Translations under genes and position numbers: made by a program
Notes under the pieces: generated by a model
What the model was told of the DNA's origin: nothing
Database searches by the model: none
What the model saw: the letters and a program-made list of their open reading frames with translations, nothing else
In this document: positions 26,797 to 34,620 of the stretch, piece after piece
Position numbering within the stretch: the first letter of the stretch is position 1
Layout: every line of letters starts with the position of its first letter
Origin: Anaeromyxobacter oryzae
Lineage (GTDB): Bacteria > Myxococcota > Myxococcia > Myxococcales > Anaeromyxobacteraceae
Length of the DNA: 64,000 nt
NCBI RefSeq assembly: GCF_023169945.1
Contig: NZ_AP025591.1
Span: 1,758,501-1,822,500 of the forward strand
Direction of reading: 5' to 3'

Positions 26797-27564
26797 TCAG
26801 CGGCGCGGCGCCGCCGGGACGTCGATGCCGAGCAGGTCGAGGATCCCGTTCACGAAGGTGAGCGGGTGCGGCGGGCAACCCGGGACGTAGAGGCTCGGCG
26901 CGAAGCGGCCCAGGAAGCAGCGGTCGAGGACGGCCGAGTCGGCGTAGGGCCCGCCGGAGATCGCGCAAGCGCCGCAGGCGATCACGAACTTCGGGTCGGG
27001 CATGCCGTCCCAGGCGAGCTCGAGCGCCTGGGCCATGTTGGCCGTCACCGGCCCGGAGAGGACGAGGCCGTCGGCGTGGCGCGGCGAGGCGACGAACTCG
27101 ATCCCGTAGCGCCCCAGGTCGAAGTTCACGTTCGAGAGCGCGTTCAGCTCGAGCTCGCAGCCGTTGCAGCCGCCGGCGGAGACCTGCCGGAGCTTCAGCG
27201 AGCGGCCGAAGGCGCGGGCGAGCGCCTCGGACACGGCGACGGCGGGCGGCGCCGCGGGGCCCTCGCCGAGGACGATCGCGTCGCGCGCGCTCGCCGCGAT
27301 CCGGTGCTCGACGGTGAACGCGATCTTCTCCTGGGGGCACGCGACGCCGCACTCGCCGCAGAGCAGGCAACGCCCGAGGTCGAGCCGGAGCGGCGCGACC
27401 GACAGCGCCGCGGCGGGGCAGACGTCGAGGCAGGCGCGGCACCCGTCGGCGCAGGCCTCCGCGCCGAGGACCGGCAGCCCGCGGAAGCCCTTCAGCGTCA
27501 CGCGGCGCACGTCGGGGATGTACTGCCTCCCCTGCGAGATCCGGACTCGAAGTGCGCTCAGCAT
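26797..27564 (-). CDS. Fused 2x[4Fe-4S] ferredoxin / HyfI-NuoB-like subunit (copy 1)
   Basis: 255 residues. Two ferredoxin motifs lie in the first 95 residues: CADGCRACLDVCP and CLLCGECGVACP. The NuoB/HyfI-like part begins near residue 120 (GRSLKLRQVSAGGCNGCELELNAL) and has all four ligands of an N2-type cluster: GGCNGCE, CGACAISGG and PGCPPHP. In complex I and group 4 hydrogenases these are two separate proteins (NuoI/HyfH and NuoB/HyfI); here they are one. It would relay electrons to the large subunit. Last gene of the minus-strand operon, 14 bases after the large-subunit gene. Confidence 0.9.
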   Translation of the reverse strand: MLSALRVRISQGRQYIPDVRRVTLKGFRGLPVLGAEACADGCRACLDVCPAAALSVAPLRLDLGRCLLCGECGVACPQEKIAFTVEHRIAASARDAIVLGEGPAAPPAVAVSEALARAFGRSLKLRQVSAGGCNGCELELNALSNVNFDLGRYGIEFVASPRHADGLVLSGPVTANMAQALELAWDGMPDPKFVIACGACAISGGPYADSAVLDRCFLGRFAPSLYVPGCPPHPLTFVNGILDLLGIDVPAAPRR

Positions 27565-27578
27565 TCCCGCTCGCCTCT

Positions 27579-29042
27579 CTAGAGATCGTTTCCGCAATAC
27601 GACAGGTCGAAGCTCTTGTTGCAGATGGGGAAGTCCGAGATGTCGTTCTCGCGCACCGCGAGCGCGAGCCCCATCCAGTTCCGGAGCGAGGGATCCTGCA
27701 CCCGGTACGCCCGGAGCCGGCTCGCGCCGTCGGTCTCGAGCGCGTGCACGACCTCGCCGCGCCAGCCCTCGCAAACGGAGATCGCGAGCGTGTCCGGCGC
27801 GAGCGCGCCGACCGGATCCGCGGCGCGCTCCAGCGCCGGGTGGGCGTCGAGGAGCGCTCCGAGCCACGCGATCGACGCGTCGAGCTCCCGGATGCGGACC
27901 CGCGCCCGCGCCCAGCAGTCGCCGGTCTGCTCCACCACCGGCGCGATGGGGCGGCTCGTGTACGGCTCGCCGGGGAGGCTGGCGCGGTTGTCGCGGACGA
28001 CTCCGCTCGCCCGCGCGGCCATCCCCACGAGGCCGACCTCGAGCGCCTGCTCGCGGGTGACCGTCCCCACGCCGCGGAGGCGGTGCAGCACGGTCGACGC
28101 GCTCTGGAAGTGCGCGTTCACGATGGCGAGGTCGCGCGCGAGGAGCTCGAGCGCGCTCCGGAGCGCCGCGTGCTTGGCCGCGTCGACCGGGGCGCGGAGC
28201 GCGGCGGGGCGGACCCAGCCGCGCCCGAACCGGCTGCCGCACACGAGCATCGAGGCGTTGATCGCCGTGGTCCGCAGCCGGCCGTAGGTCGCCGCGCCCT
28301 GCAGGAACGCGATGTCCGTCGCGAGGCCCGCGAGGCCCGCGAGGTGCATCGCGATCCGCTCGAGCTCCAGGCCGAGGGCGCGCGACGCCTCGACGTCGGG
28401 ACCGGCCCGCAGTCCCGCGAGGGCCTCGAGCGCGTCGGCGTACGCCCACGCGTGCGCGACGCTCGCGTCGCCCGCGATGGTCTCGACGAGCGGGGCGAGC
28501 ACCCTGGGATCGCGCGCGAGGAGCAGGCGCTCGACGCCGCGGTGCTGGTACCCGAGGTGGATCTCGAGGTGGTGGACGGTCTCGCCGAGGCACATGAAGC
28601 GGAAGTGGCCCGGCTCGATGACCCCGGCGTGGATCGGGCCGACCGCCACCTCGTGCACCTGCGCGCCCTCGATGGAATAGAAGGGGTACTCGGCGATGCG
28701 CTCGGCCCCCGCGCCGGGGAAGCGCACCGGCTTCAGCCATGGGTGGTCGTGCGGCTTCACCCCGTGCTGCTCGAAGATCTCTCGCTCGAAGACGTGCAGC
28801 GCGGGGAAGTCGCGGGTGAGCGCGTGGAAGCCCTTCTCCCGCGGGATGGCGGTGCGCGTGGCCGACAGGCGGCGGCCCTTCTCCTCGAGCACGGCGGTGA
28901 GCTCGAGGCGCGCGGGGTCCTCCGACGGCTGGCCGTAGAACGTGACCGCCCGCGCGCCGCCCTCGAGGCGCGCGTGGAGGCTGGCGAAGAACTCCCTCGG
29001 CTCGGCGCCGAGGTCCTTCACCGGGACGAGGAGGGTCGTCAT
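27579..29042 (-). CDS. HyfG-like (NuoC-NuoD fused) large subunit without the N-terminal Ni ligands (copy 1)
   Basis: 487 residues. The first 110 are NuoC-like (FPALHVFEREIFEQHGVKPHDHPWLKPVRF), the rest NuoD/hydrogenase-large-subunit-like (HEVAVGPIHAGVIEPGHFRF; LGYQHRGVERLL). Where [NiFe] enzymes have RxCGxC, this protein has ETIAGDASVAHAWAYADALEAL, so both cysteines are gone. At the C-terminus it has ISDFPICNKSFDLSYCGNDL instead of DPCxxC: one Cys, then another nine residues later. Family knowledge says such proteins cannot hold a NiFe site; they belong to Ehr-type complexes. ATG overlaps the HyfF-like stop. Confidence 0.88.
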   Translation of the reverse strand: MTTLLVPVKDLGAEPREFFASLHARLEGGARAVTFYGQPSEDPARLELTAVLEEKGRRLSATRTAIPREKGFHALTRDFPALHVFEREIFEQHGVKPHDHPWLKPVRFPGAGAERIAEYPFYSIEGAQVHEVAVGPIHAGVIEPGHFRFMCLGETVHHLEIHLGYQHRGVERLLLARDPRVLAPLVETIAGDASVAHAWAYADALEALAGLRAGPDVEASRALGLELERIAMHLAGLAGLATDIAFLQGAATYGRLRTTAINASMLVCGSRFGRGWVRPAALRAPVDAAKHAALRSALELLARDLAIVNAHFQSASTVLHRLRGVGTVTREQALEVGLVGMAARASGVVRDNRASLPGEPYTSRPIAPVVEQTGDCWARARVRIRELDASIAWLGALLDAHPALERAADPVGALAPDTLAISVCEGWRGEVVHALETDGASRLRAYRVQDPSLRNWMGLALAVRENDISDFPICNKSFDLSYCGNDL

Positions 29043-30484
29043 TGGGCCCCCAGCCCGGCGGCGACCTGCCGGAAGAGCGCGTTCACCGGCGCGGGCAGGT
29101 ACAGCCCCATCGCGAGGAGGCACGCGAGGAACACGAGCTTCGGGAGGATCGTGGCGAGCGGCTGGCTCGCCCAGTCGACCCGCTTCCGCGGCTCGCCCCA
29201 GATCATCGGGAACACCGAGCGGCCGGTCGCGATGAACGTGGCGGTGAGGATGGTGCAGAACGCGGCGAACACGCCGTAGTAGCCGCGGCCGATGAGCCCG
29301 CTCATCACGATGAGCTCGCCGAGGAAGCTCCCGAACGGCGGGAAGCCGAGCAGGGCGAACGTGCCGACCATGAAGAAGAGGCCGCTGTAGGGCATGTCCT
29401 TGAGGAGCCCCGACACCTCCCGGACGTCCTCGGTCCGGTAGTGCGCCTCGATCTTCCCCGCGGTGAGGAACAGGATCGCCTTGATGAAGGCGTTGCTCAC
29501 CGCGTAGAGGACGACGCCGTAGGCGGCGACCCCGCCGATCCCGAGGCCGATGGCGATGACCCCGCCGTGGTTCAGCGAGGCGAGCGCGATGAGCCGGATG
29601 TAGTTGCGCGTGGCGATGATGCCGAACGCGGACACCGCCATCGTGGCGAGGCCGAGCGTGACGAGCTCGGCGCTGATCACGTCCTGGTCCGTCCGGTGGT
29701 AGATCTGGACGACCCGGAACACGGCGACGAGCGCGACGTTGAACTGCACCGCCGCGAGGAGCACCGTCACCGCGGGCGGCGACTGCTGGTACGTGTCCGG
29801 GAGCCACACGTACATCGGCGCGAGCCCGAGCTTCGTCCCGAGCCCGAGGAGGACGAGGACGAGCCCGAGGCGGCGCCAGACGTCCGTCGGCTGGCGCGCG
29901 GCCTCGGCGAGGCCGTCGAGGAAGAACGTCGCCTCCCGCGCGCCTGAGGCCTCCATCCCGCGCGCGAGACAGGCGAACCCGAGCAGCGTCAGGGCGAGGC
30001 CCACCGACGAGAACAGGAAGTACTTCCACGACGCGCGGAGCCGCGCCGCCGTCCCGCGGTGCTGCACGAGGGGGACCGCGGCGAGCGTGGTGAGCTCGAC
30101 GAGCACCCACATCGCGACGAGGTGGTTCGAGAGGATCGCGAGGTTCGCCGCGGCGATGAACCCGAGCGAGAACGTGACGAGCCGCTCGATGCGCTCCTGC
30201 AGCTCGGGGGTGTCCCGGACGCGCGTCCAGACGTAGGCCGCGACCCCGAGGAAGACGAAGTTCACCACGAGGAGGAACAGGCGCGAGGTGGCGTCGACGA
30301 CGAAGAAGCCGTCGACCACCCGGACCACCGAGCCCGCCGGCGTGCCGAACGCCACGGCGAGCGCCAGCGCGGCGTCCAGGGCGGCGACGACGGCGAGGAG
30401 CTGGACGGCGCGCGGGCGGAGGAGCTTCATCCCCGCGACCGGCGCGCCGACGGCCGGGACGAGCCCGGCGAGCAGTCGGATCAT
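29039..30484 (-). CDS. HyfF-like antiporter-type membrane subunit (copy 1)
   Basis: 481 residues, about 13 membrane helices, of the NuoL/M/N-Mrp family. Conserved features: Glu in MWVLVELTTLAAVPLVQH, the SVGLALTLLG helix, Lys in GLGTKLGLAPMYVWLPDTYQQSP, and RNYIRLIALASLNHGG. These are the residues of the proton or sodium channel. ATGA overlaps at both ends fix its place in the operon. Confidence 0.9.
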   Translation of the reverse strand: MIRLLAGLVPAVGAPVAGMKLLRPRAVQLLAVVAALDAALALAVAFGTPAGSVVRVVDGFFVVDATSRLFLLVVNFVFLGVAAYVWTRVRDTPELQERIERLVTFSLGFIAAANLAILSNHLVAMWVLVELTTLAAVPLVQHRGTAARLRASWKYFLFSSVGLALTLLGFACLARGMEASGAREATFFLDGLAEAARQPTDVWRRLGLVLVLLGLGTKLGLAPMYVWLPDTYQQSPPAVTVLLAAVQFNVALVAVFRVVQIYHRTDQDVISAELVTLGLATMAVSAFGIIATRNYIRLIALASLNHGGVIAIGLGIGGVAAYGVVLYAVSNAFIKAILFLTAGKIEAHYRTEDVREVSGLLKDMPYSGLFFMVGTFALLGFPPFGSFLGELIVMSGLIGRGYYGVFAAFCTILTATFIATGRSVFPMIWGEPRKRVDWASQPLATILPKLVFLACLLAMGLYLPAPVNALFRQVAAGLGAQ

Positions 30485-31104
30485 GGAGCCTGCCTCGGCG
30501 CGGCGCCGGCGACGTCGGCCGGCTCCGCGCGCATCCGGGTGACGAACGACCCGAAGGTGAGAACGGTCAGGAGGAGGACGCCGGTCACCCCGAGCTGGAC
30601 GGGCAGCGGCAGCGTCTCGGCGGCGCCCAGCTCGAACAGCGCGATGGCGTTCTCGAGGCGGAGCACGCCGACCACGAGGCCGAAGGTCCGGCGCTGGGTG
30701 GCGAGCACCAGGAACGCGAGGAGCAGCGCCGCGGCGACGACCGCCACGTGCATCGCCTCCTCCCCGCCCCCGGGCACCACGCGCTCGGAGAACCGGAAGC
30801 CGGCGTACACGAGGGCCGCGGCGACGGTCCACGAGATCATGTTCGCCGGGATCACGTCGTTCCGCCGCGGCACGTTCTGCCGCCGGAGGATGCGGTAGAG
30901 GTGACGCGGCACGAACACGGTCCGCAGCAGGAGCAGGTCCACGAGGAGGACCGCGCCCGACGCCGTCGTCGGCCAGCCGCGCTGGAGGAAGATCGCGGTG
31001 AGCAGCAGCCCCTGGAGCGCGAGCCCGACGAGGCTCGTCCGCCAGGTCGCGACGAGGAGCGGCGCGACGGCGACCGCGAGGAACGCGACGAGGAGGTACG
31101 TCAT
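30481..31104 (-). CDS. HyfE-like membrane subunit (copy 1)
   Basis: 207 residues from ATG 31104 (MTYLLVAFLAVAVAPLLVATW), which overlaps the HyfC-like stop. About six helices, including a NuoK-like core (GLVVGVLRLENAIALFELGA) with the membrane Glu. HyfE subunits are the NuoK-related piece of Hyf/Ehr complexes. Confidence 0.85.
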   Translation of the reverse strand: MTYLLVAFLAVAVAPLLVATWRTSLVGLALQGLLLTAIFLQRGWPTTASGAVLLVDLLLLRTVFVPRHLYRILRRQNVPRRNDVIPANMISWTVAAALVYAGFRFSERVVPGGGEEAMHVAVVAAALLLAFLVLATQRRTFGLVVGVLRLENAIALFELGAAETLPLPVQLGVTGVLLLTVLTFGSFVTRMRAEPADVAGAAPRQAP

Positions 31105-32030
31105 CCCGGGCTCCCCTGCCACCACGCCGTCGTGAGCAGCGCGACGAGCGCCGACACGGTGGCGACGAGCACGTACGCGGGGACGGTGCGGAGCCGCAGC
31201 CGCGCGACGAGCGACTCGACGAACCCGACCCCCACCGCGACCAACGCCGTGAGGGCGAGGTTCACGGCCGCGACGAGGAGCACGCCGTCCGCGGGCCGGA
31301 GCGGGTTCAGCAGCGAGGCGATGACGGACGCGCAGAGCATCATCTTGAGCGCCGCCGCGTACTGGATCGCGGCGAGGTCCGGCCCCGAGTGATCGAGGAC
31401 CATCACCTCGTGGATCATCGTGAGCTCGAGGTGCGTGGTCGGATCGTCCACCGGGACCCGCGCCGCCTCGACCTGCAGCACGATGAAGAAGGCGACGGCG
31501 CAGCCGGCCGTCACGACCGCCTGCGCGGGCCCGCGGACGCCGAGACCCACCAGCTCGGCGAAGGTCCCGTGGCCCGTCGCGGCCGCGAGCGTCCCGAGCG
31601 CGAGGAAGAGCGCGGGCTCGACGAGCGCCGCGTAGGTCGCCTCGCGGCTCGCGCCCATCCCCTCGAACGAGCTACCGGTGTCGAGCGCGGCGAGGATCGT
31701 GAAGACGCGCCCGAGGCCCCACAGGTAGGCGACGGCCACGAAGTCGTACGGGAAGGAGATCGGGGCGAAGCCCCCCAGCACCGGCATCATCAGCGCCGAG
31801 ACGAGCGTGCTCGCCAGGACCACGAGCGGGCCGAGGCGGAAGATCTCGGTGGTGACCTCGGAGTAGACGGGGCGCTTCCCGAGGAGCCGCCGGAAGTCCG
31901 AGAACGCCTGCAGGAGGCGCGGCCCCTTCCGCCCCGCCCAGAGCGCCTTCGTGCGGTTCACGATGCCGACGAGCAGGAACGGCAGCCCGACGAGCGCTGC
32001 GGCGTGGAGGACGACGAGGAGCGCCGTCAT
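31101..32030 (-). CDS. HyfC/NuoH-like membrane subunit (copy 1)
   Basis: 309 residues, about eight helices. NuoH signatures: VNRTKALWAGRKGPRLLQAFSDFRRLLGK (the loop at the membrane-arm junction), LDTGSSFEGMGASREATYAALVEPAL, and RVPVDDPTTHLELTMIHEVMVLDHSGPDLA. The conserved acidic residues of the quinone-side channel are present. ATG overlaps the HyfB-like stop. Confidence 0.92.
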   Translation of the reverse strand: MTALLVVLHAAALVGLPFLLVGIVNRTKALWAGRKGPRLLQAFSDFRRLLGKRPVYSEVTTEIFRLGPLVVLASTLVSALMMPVLGGFAPISFPYDFVAVAYLWGLGRVFTILAALDTGSSFEGMGASREATYAALVEPALFLALGTLAAATGHGTFAELVGLGVRGPAQAVVTAGCAVAFFIVLQVEAARVPVDDPTTHLELTMIHEVMVLDHSGPDLAAIQYAAALKMMLCASVIASLLNPLRPADGVLLVAAVNLALTALVAVGVGFVESLVARLRLRTVPAYVLVATVSALVALLTTAWWQGSPG

Positions 32031-34024
32031 GGCAGGCCTCCCGTCCCGGCGAGGACCAGCCCCACCATCACCGCGAGCACGACGAGCCCCGCGCCGAGCG
32101 ACACGCCGAGGTCCGCGGGGATCCGCGCGGCGAGCCGGGTGACGAACCGGTCCCCCTCGCCCATCACCTCGAACATCCGCTTCTCCACGGCGTCCACGCA
32201 GTGCGTGTTGAGGTGGCCGACCTTCTCCGGGAACGGGCCCTCGGGCAGCTTCGCGCGCCGGTGGTGCGGGAGCACCGCGTAGAACAGGGCGGCGAACTGC
32301 GAGGCGAAGGACGTTCCCGTGTACTGCATCCGCGGCGTCGGGGCGCCGTATCCGCAGCCCCAGGTCACGTGGCGGGGCGCCGGCGCGCCGCGGGCGAGCC
32401 AGCGGCGGACGAGGAGCAGCGCCCCGAGCACGCCGACGACGAGCGCGGCGATCCACGCGACCGGCGCGAGCGCCCGGACGGGCTCGAGGTCGCCGAGCGC
32501 CATCGCGCCGGCCCGGGCACGGAAGAGCCGCACCGGCCGGTCCACGACCGCGAGCCCGACGCCCGGCACGAGGCCGACGAGGACCACGCCGGCCGCGTGC
32601 ACGGCCATGGCGCCCCGCATCCAGCGCGACACCTCTCCCTCGCAGTGGATCTTCGCGTCGCGGGGGGCGCCGAGGAAGGTGACGCCGAACGCGCGCGTCA
32701 TCGCGAGCGCCGACACGCCCCCCACGAACGCCAGCGCGGCCGCGCCGGCCACGAGGAGCACCCGCGGGATCCCGGCCGGCACCGCCGGGTTCAGGAGCCC
32801 GGCGTACACGAGCAGCTCGGAGACGAACCCGTTGAAGGGCGGCAGCGCAGAGATCGCGAGCGCGCCGAGCAGGAAGTAGCCGGCGGTCCAGGGCAGCCGC
32901 CGGGCGAGGCCGCCGAGCCGCTCGAGGTCGACGGAGTGGGTCGACCGGTAGACGGCGCCGGCGGCGTAGAAGAGCAGGCACTTGAAGAGGGCGTGGTTCA
33001 GCACGTGGAGGACGCCGCCGGTGAACCCGAGCGCGACCAGCGCCGGCTGGTGCCAGGCGAGGCCGAGGTAGCCGATCCCGAAGCCGATCCCGGCGATCCC
33101 GACGTTCTCGGTGGAGGAGTAGCCGAGGAGCCGCTTCAGGTCGCGCTGCGAGGTCGTGTACAGCACGCCGACGACCGCGGAGAGCGCGGAGAAGCCGACG
33201 AGGTACCAGCCCATCCAGGGCTCGGGCTCGCCGAGGAGGAGCGTGAACCGGAGCAGGCCGAAGAGGCCGGCCTTGTGGATCACCCCCGACATGAGCGCCG
33301 ACACGTGCGCCGGCGCGGCCGAGTGGGCGCGCGGCAGCCAGGTGTGGAACGGGAAGAACGCCGACTTGAGCCCGAACGCCGTCACGAGCAGCAGGAACGT
33401 GACGCTGCGCAGCCGGCTCGGATGCTGGAGGAAGGCCGAGAACGACTGGAAGTCCATCGAGCCGGTCTGGCTGTGCAGGACCATGAACGCGGCGAGGAGG
33501 ACGAAGAGCCCGACGTGCGTGGAGACGAGGTAGTTGAAGCCGGCGAAGCGGATCTTCTGGTTGCGGTAGTCCCACACCACGAGGAGCCAGGCGGAGACCG
33601 CCGCGATCTCCCAGCCGAGCAGGAACGGGAACGCGCTCTCGAGCGTGTAGACCATCACGAACGAGAGGGAGATCATGTTGAGCAGCGCGAACTGCACCCC
33701 GGCGTTGCGGGTCCGGAAGTACGGGCGCAGGTAGCCGAACGCGTACGCGGTGCCGACCAGCGTCATCGGCAGCGACCAGGCGAGGAAGAACGCGCCGAGG
33801 GGATCGAGGTGCACCGCGATGCTCTCGACCGGGTAGGACCAGGCGACCCGGTACCGGACGTCGCCGCCCCGGAGCAGCGTCGGGAGCACCGCGGCGAGCA
33901 CGAGGACGCTCGCGCCGGCCTGGGTGGCGAGGCTCGCCCAGCCCCGGTGGACGTTGTCCCGGAGCGCCAGCGCGAGCCCCGCGCCGGCGAGCAGGATCAC
34001 GGACGCGGCCGCGAGCAGGATCAT
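32027..34024 (-). CDS. HyfB-like antiporter-type membrane subunit (copy 1)
   Basis: 665 residues, about 16 helices; first Ehr gene of the minus-strand operon. Channel residues: Glu in FLLGWEIAAVSAWLLVV, Lys in AFGLKSAFFPFHTWLPRAHSAAPAHVSALMSG, and RDLKRLLGYSSTENVGIAG. The C-terminal loop WGCGYGAPTPRMQYTGTSFASQF is typical of HyfB rather than NuoL. It starts 73 bases after the pseudo-receiver gene and is presumably in the same transcript. Confidence 0.92.
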   Translation of the reverse strand: MILLAAASVILLAGAGLALALRDNVHRGWASLATQAGASVLVLAAVLPTLLRGGDVRYRVAWSYPVESIAVHLDPLGAFFLAWSLPMTLVGTAYAFGYLRPYFRTRNAGVQFALLNMISLSFVMVYTLESAFPFLLGWEIAAVSAWLLVVWDYRNQKIRFAGFNYLVSTHVGLFVLLAAFMVLHSQTGSMDFQSFSAFLQHPSRLRSVTFLLLVTAFGLKSAFFPFHTWLPRAHSAAPAHVSALMSGVIHKAGLFGLLRFTLLLGEPEPWMGWYLVGFSALSAVVGVLYTTSQRDLKRLLGYSSTENVGIAGIGFGIGYLGLAWHQPALVALGFTGGVLHVLNHALFKCLLFYAAGAVYRSTHSVDLERLGGLARRLPWTAGYFLLGALAISALPPFNGFVSELLVYAGLLNPAVPAGIPRVLLVAGAAALAFVGGVSALAMTRAFGVTFLGAPRDAKIHCEGEVSRWMRGAMAVHAAGVVLVGLVPGVGLAVVDRPVRLFRARAGAMALGDLEPVRALAPVAWIAALVVGVLGALLLVRRWLARGAPAPRHVTWGCGYGAPTPRMQYTGTSFASQFAALFYAVLPHHRRAKLPEGPFPEKVGHLNTHCVDAVEKRMFEVMGEGDRFVTRLAARIPADLGVSLGAGLVVLAVMVGLVLAGTGGLP

Positions 34025-34096
34025 CGCCCGCGCCCGCCGGCGTCCGCGCCGTCTCTCTGGGATCCCGTCCGCATCGTCCGCTCCTCGTCCACGTCC

Positions 34097-34486
34097 CTAT
34101 CCGTGAAGATCCAGCCCGAGCACCACGTCCACCGACCGCCGCAGCGCACCCGCGACGAGCGGGCACCGCAGCACCCCGACACCGCGCCCGATCCAGCCCT
34201 CCGGCTCCTCGGCCTGCCGGTTCCGGATGACGAGCACCGGCAGCTCCGGCCGGACGCGCTCCTTCGACGCGAGCAGCTCGCTCACCGCGGACGTCGCGAC
34301 GTCGGGCGAGGCGATGAGCAGGCACACGGCCGCTTCCCGCAGCCGCTCCGCGGCCGCCGCCGCCGTGGCCGCGCTCAGGACCTGGAGGTCGGGCCGCCCC
34401 CGCAGCTCCCTGAACAGATCGTCGGCGTCCCCGCCTTCCGGCGCGACGACGAGCAAGGCCCGGATCTGTCTGGAGCGCGCGTGCAT
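34097..34486 (-). CDS. Receiver-like domain protein lacking the phospho-acceptor Asp
   Basis: 129 residues. Shape and spacing follow a response-regulator receiver (RALLVVAPEGGDADDLFREL; LPVLVIRNRQ; GVLRCPLVAGALRRSVDVVLGL), but the acidic pocket is missing and the usual LLLD position reads CLLIASPD, so the Asp is replaced. The usual Lys is also gone. It cannot be a normal phospho-switch; a protein-interaction or ligand-sensing role is inferred. It lies between a good -24/-12 promoter and the Ehr operon, so it is probably the first gene of that transcript. Confidence 0.7.
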   Translation of the reverse strand: MHARSRQIRALLVVAPEGGDADDLFRELRGRPDLQVLSAATAAAAAERLREAAVCLLIASPDVATSAVSELLASKERVRPELPVLVIRNRQAEEPEGWIGRGVGVLRCPLVAGALRRSVDVVLGLDLHG

Positions 34487-34510
34487 GGATCGGTGAGGCC
34501 CAGGCGCGTA

Positions 34511-34526
34511 CGCAGGAACCAGGCCA
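34511..34526 (-). promoter_or_regulatory. Candidate sigma-54 promoter
   Basis: On the minus strand TGGCCTGGTTCCTGCG has the invariant GG and GC exactly ten bases apart (consensus TGGCACG-N4-TTGC). Transcription would start near 34500, about 14 bases before the pseudo-receiver ATG. Two palindromes lie 95-135 bases upstream, the usual distance for an enhancer, and the adjacent gene encodes a sigma-54 activator. Confidence 0.65.
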
Positions 34527-34594
34527 GGACGCCGCAGGCGCCCAACGGCGCGGAAAGACGCGCCGCCGGCGGATCGGCGCGCCTCGCGCCGTCA

Positions 34595-34609
34595 CTGCCG
34601 TTTCGGCAC
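34595..34609. promoter_or_regulatory. Palindromic operator candidate, copy A
   Basis: CTGCCGTTTCGGCAC: half-sites TGCCG and CGGCA with a centre of TTT. Its centre is 28 bases from copy B. Confidence 0.55.
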
Positions 34610-34620
34610 CTTCGAGGATC

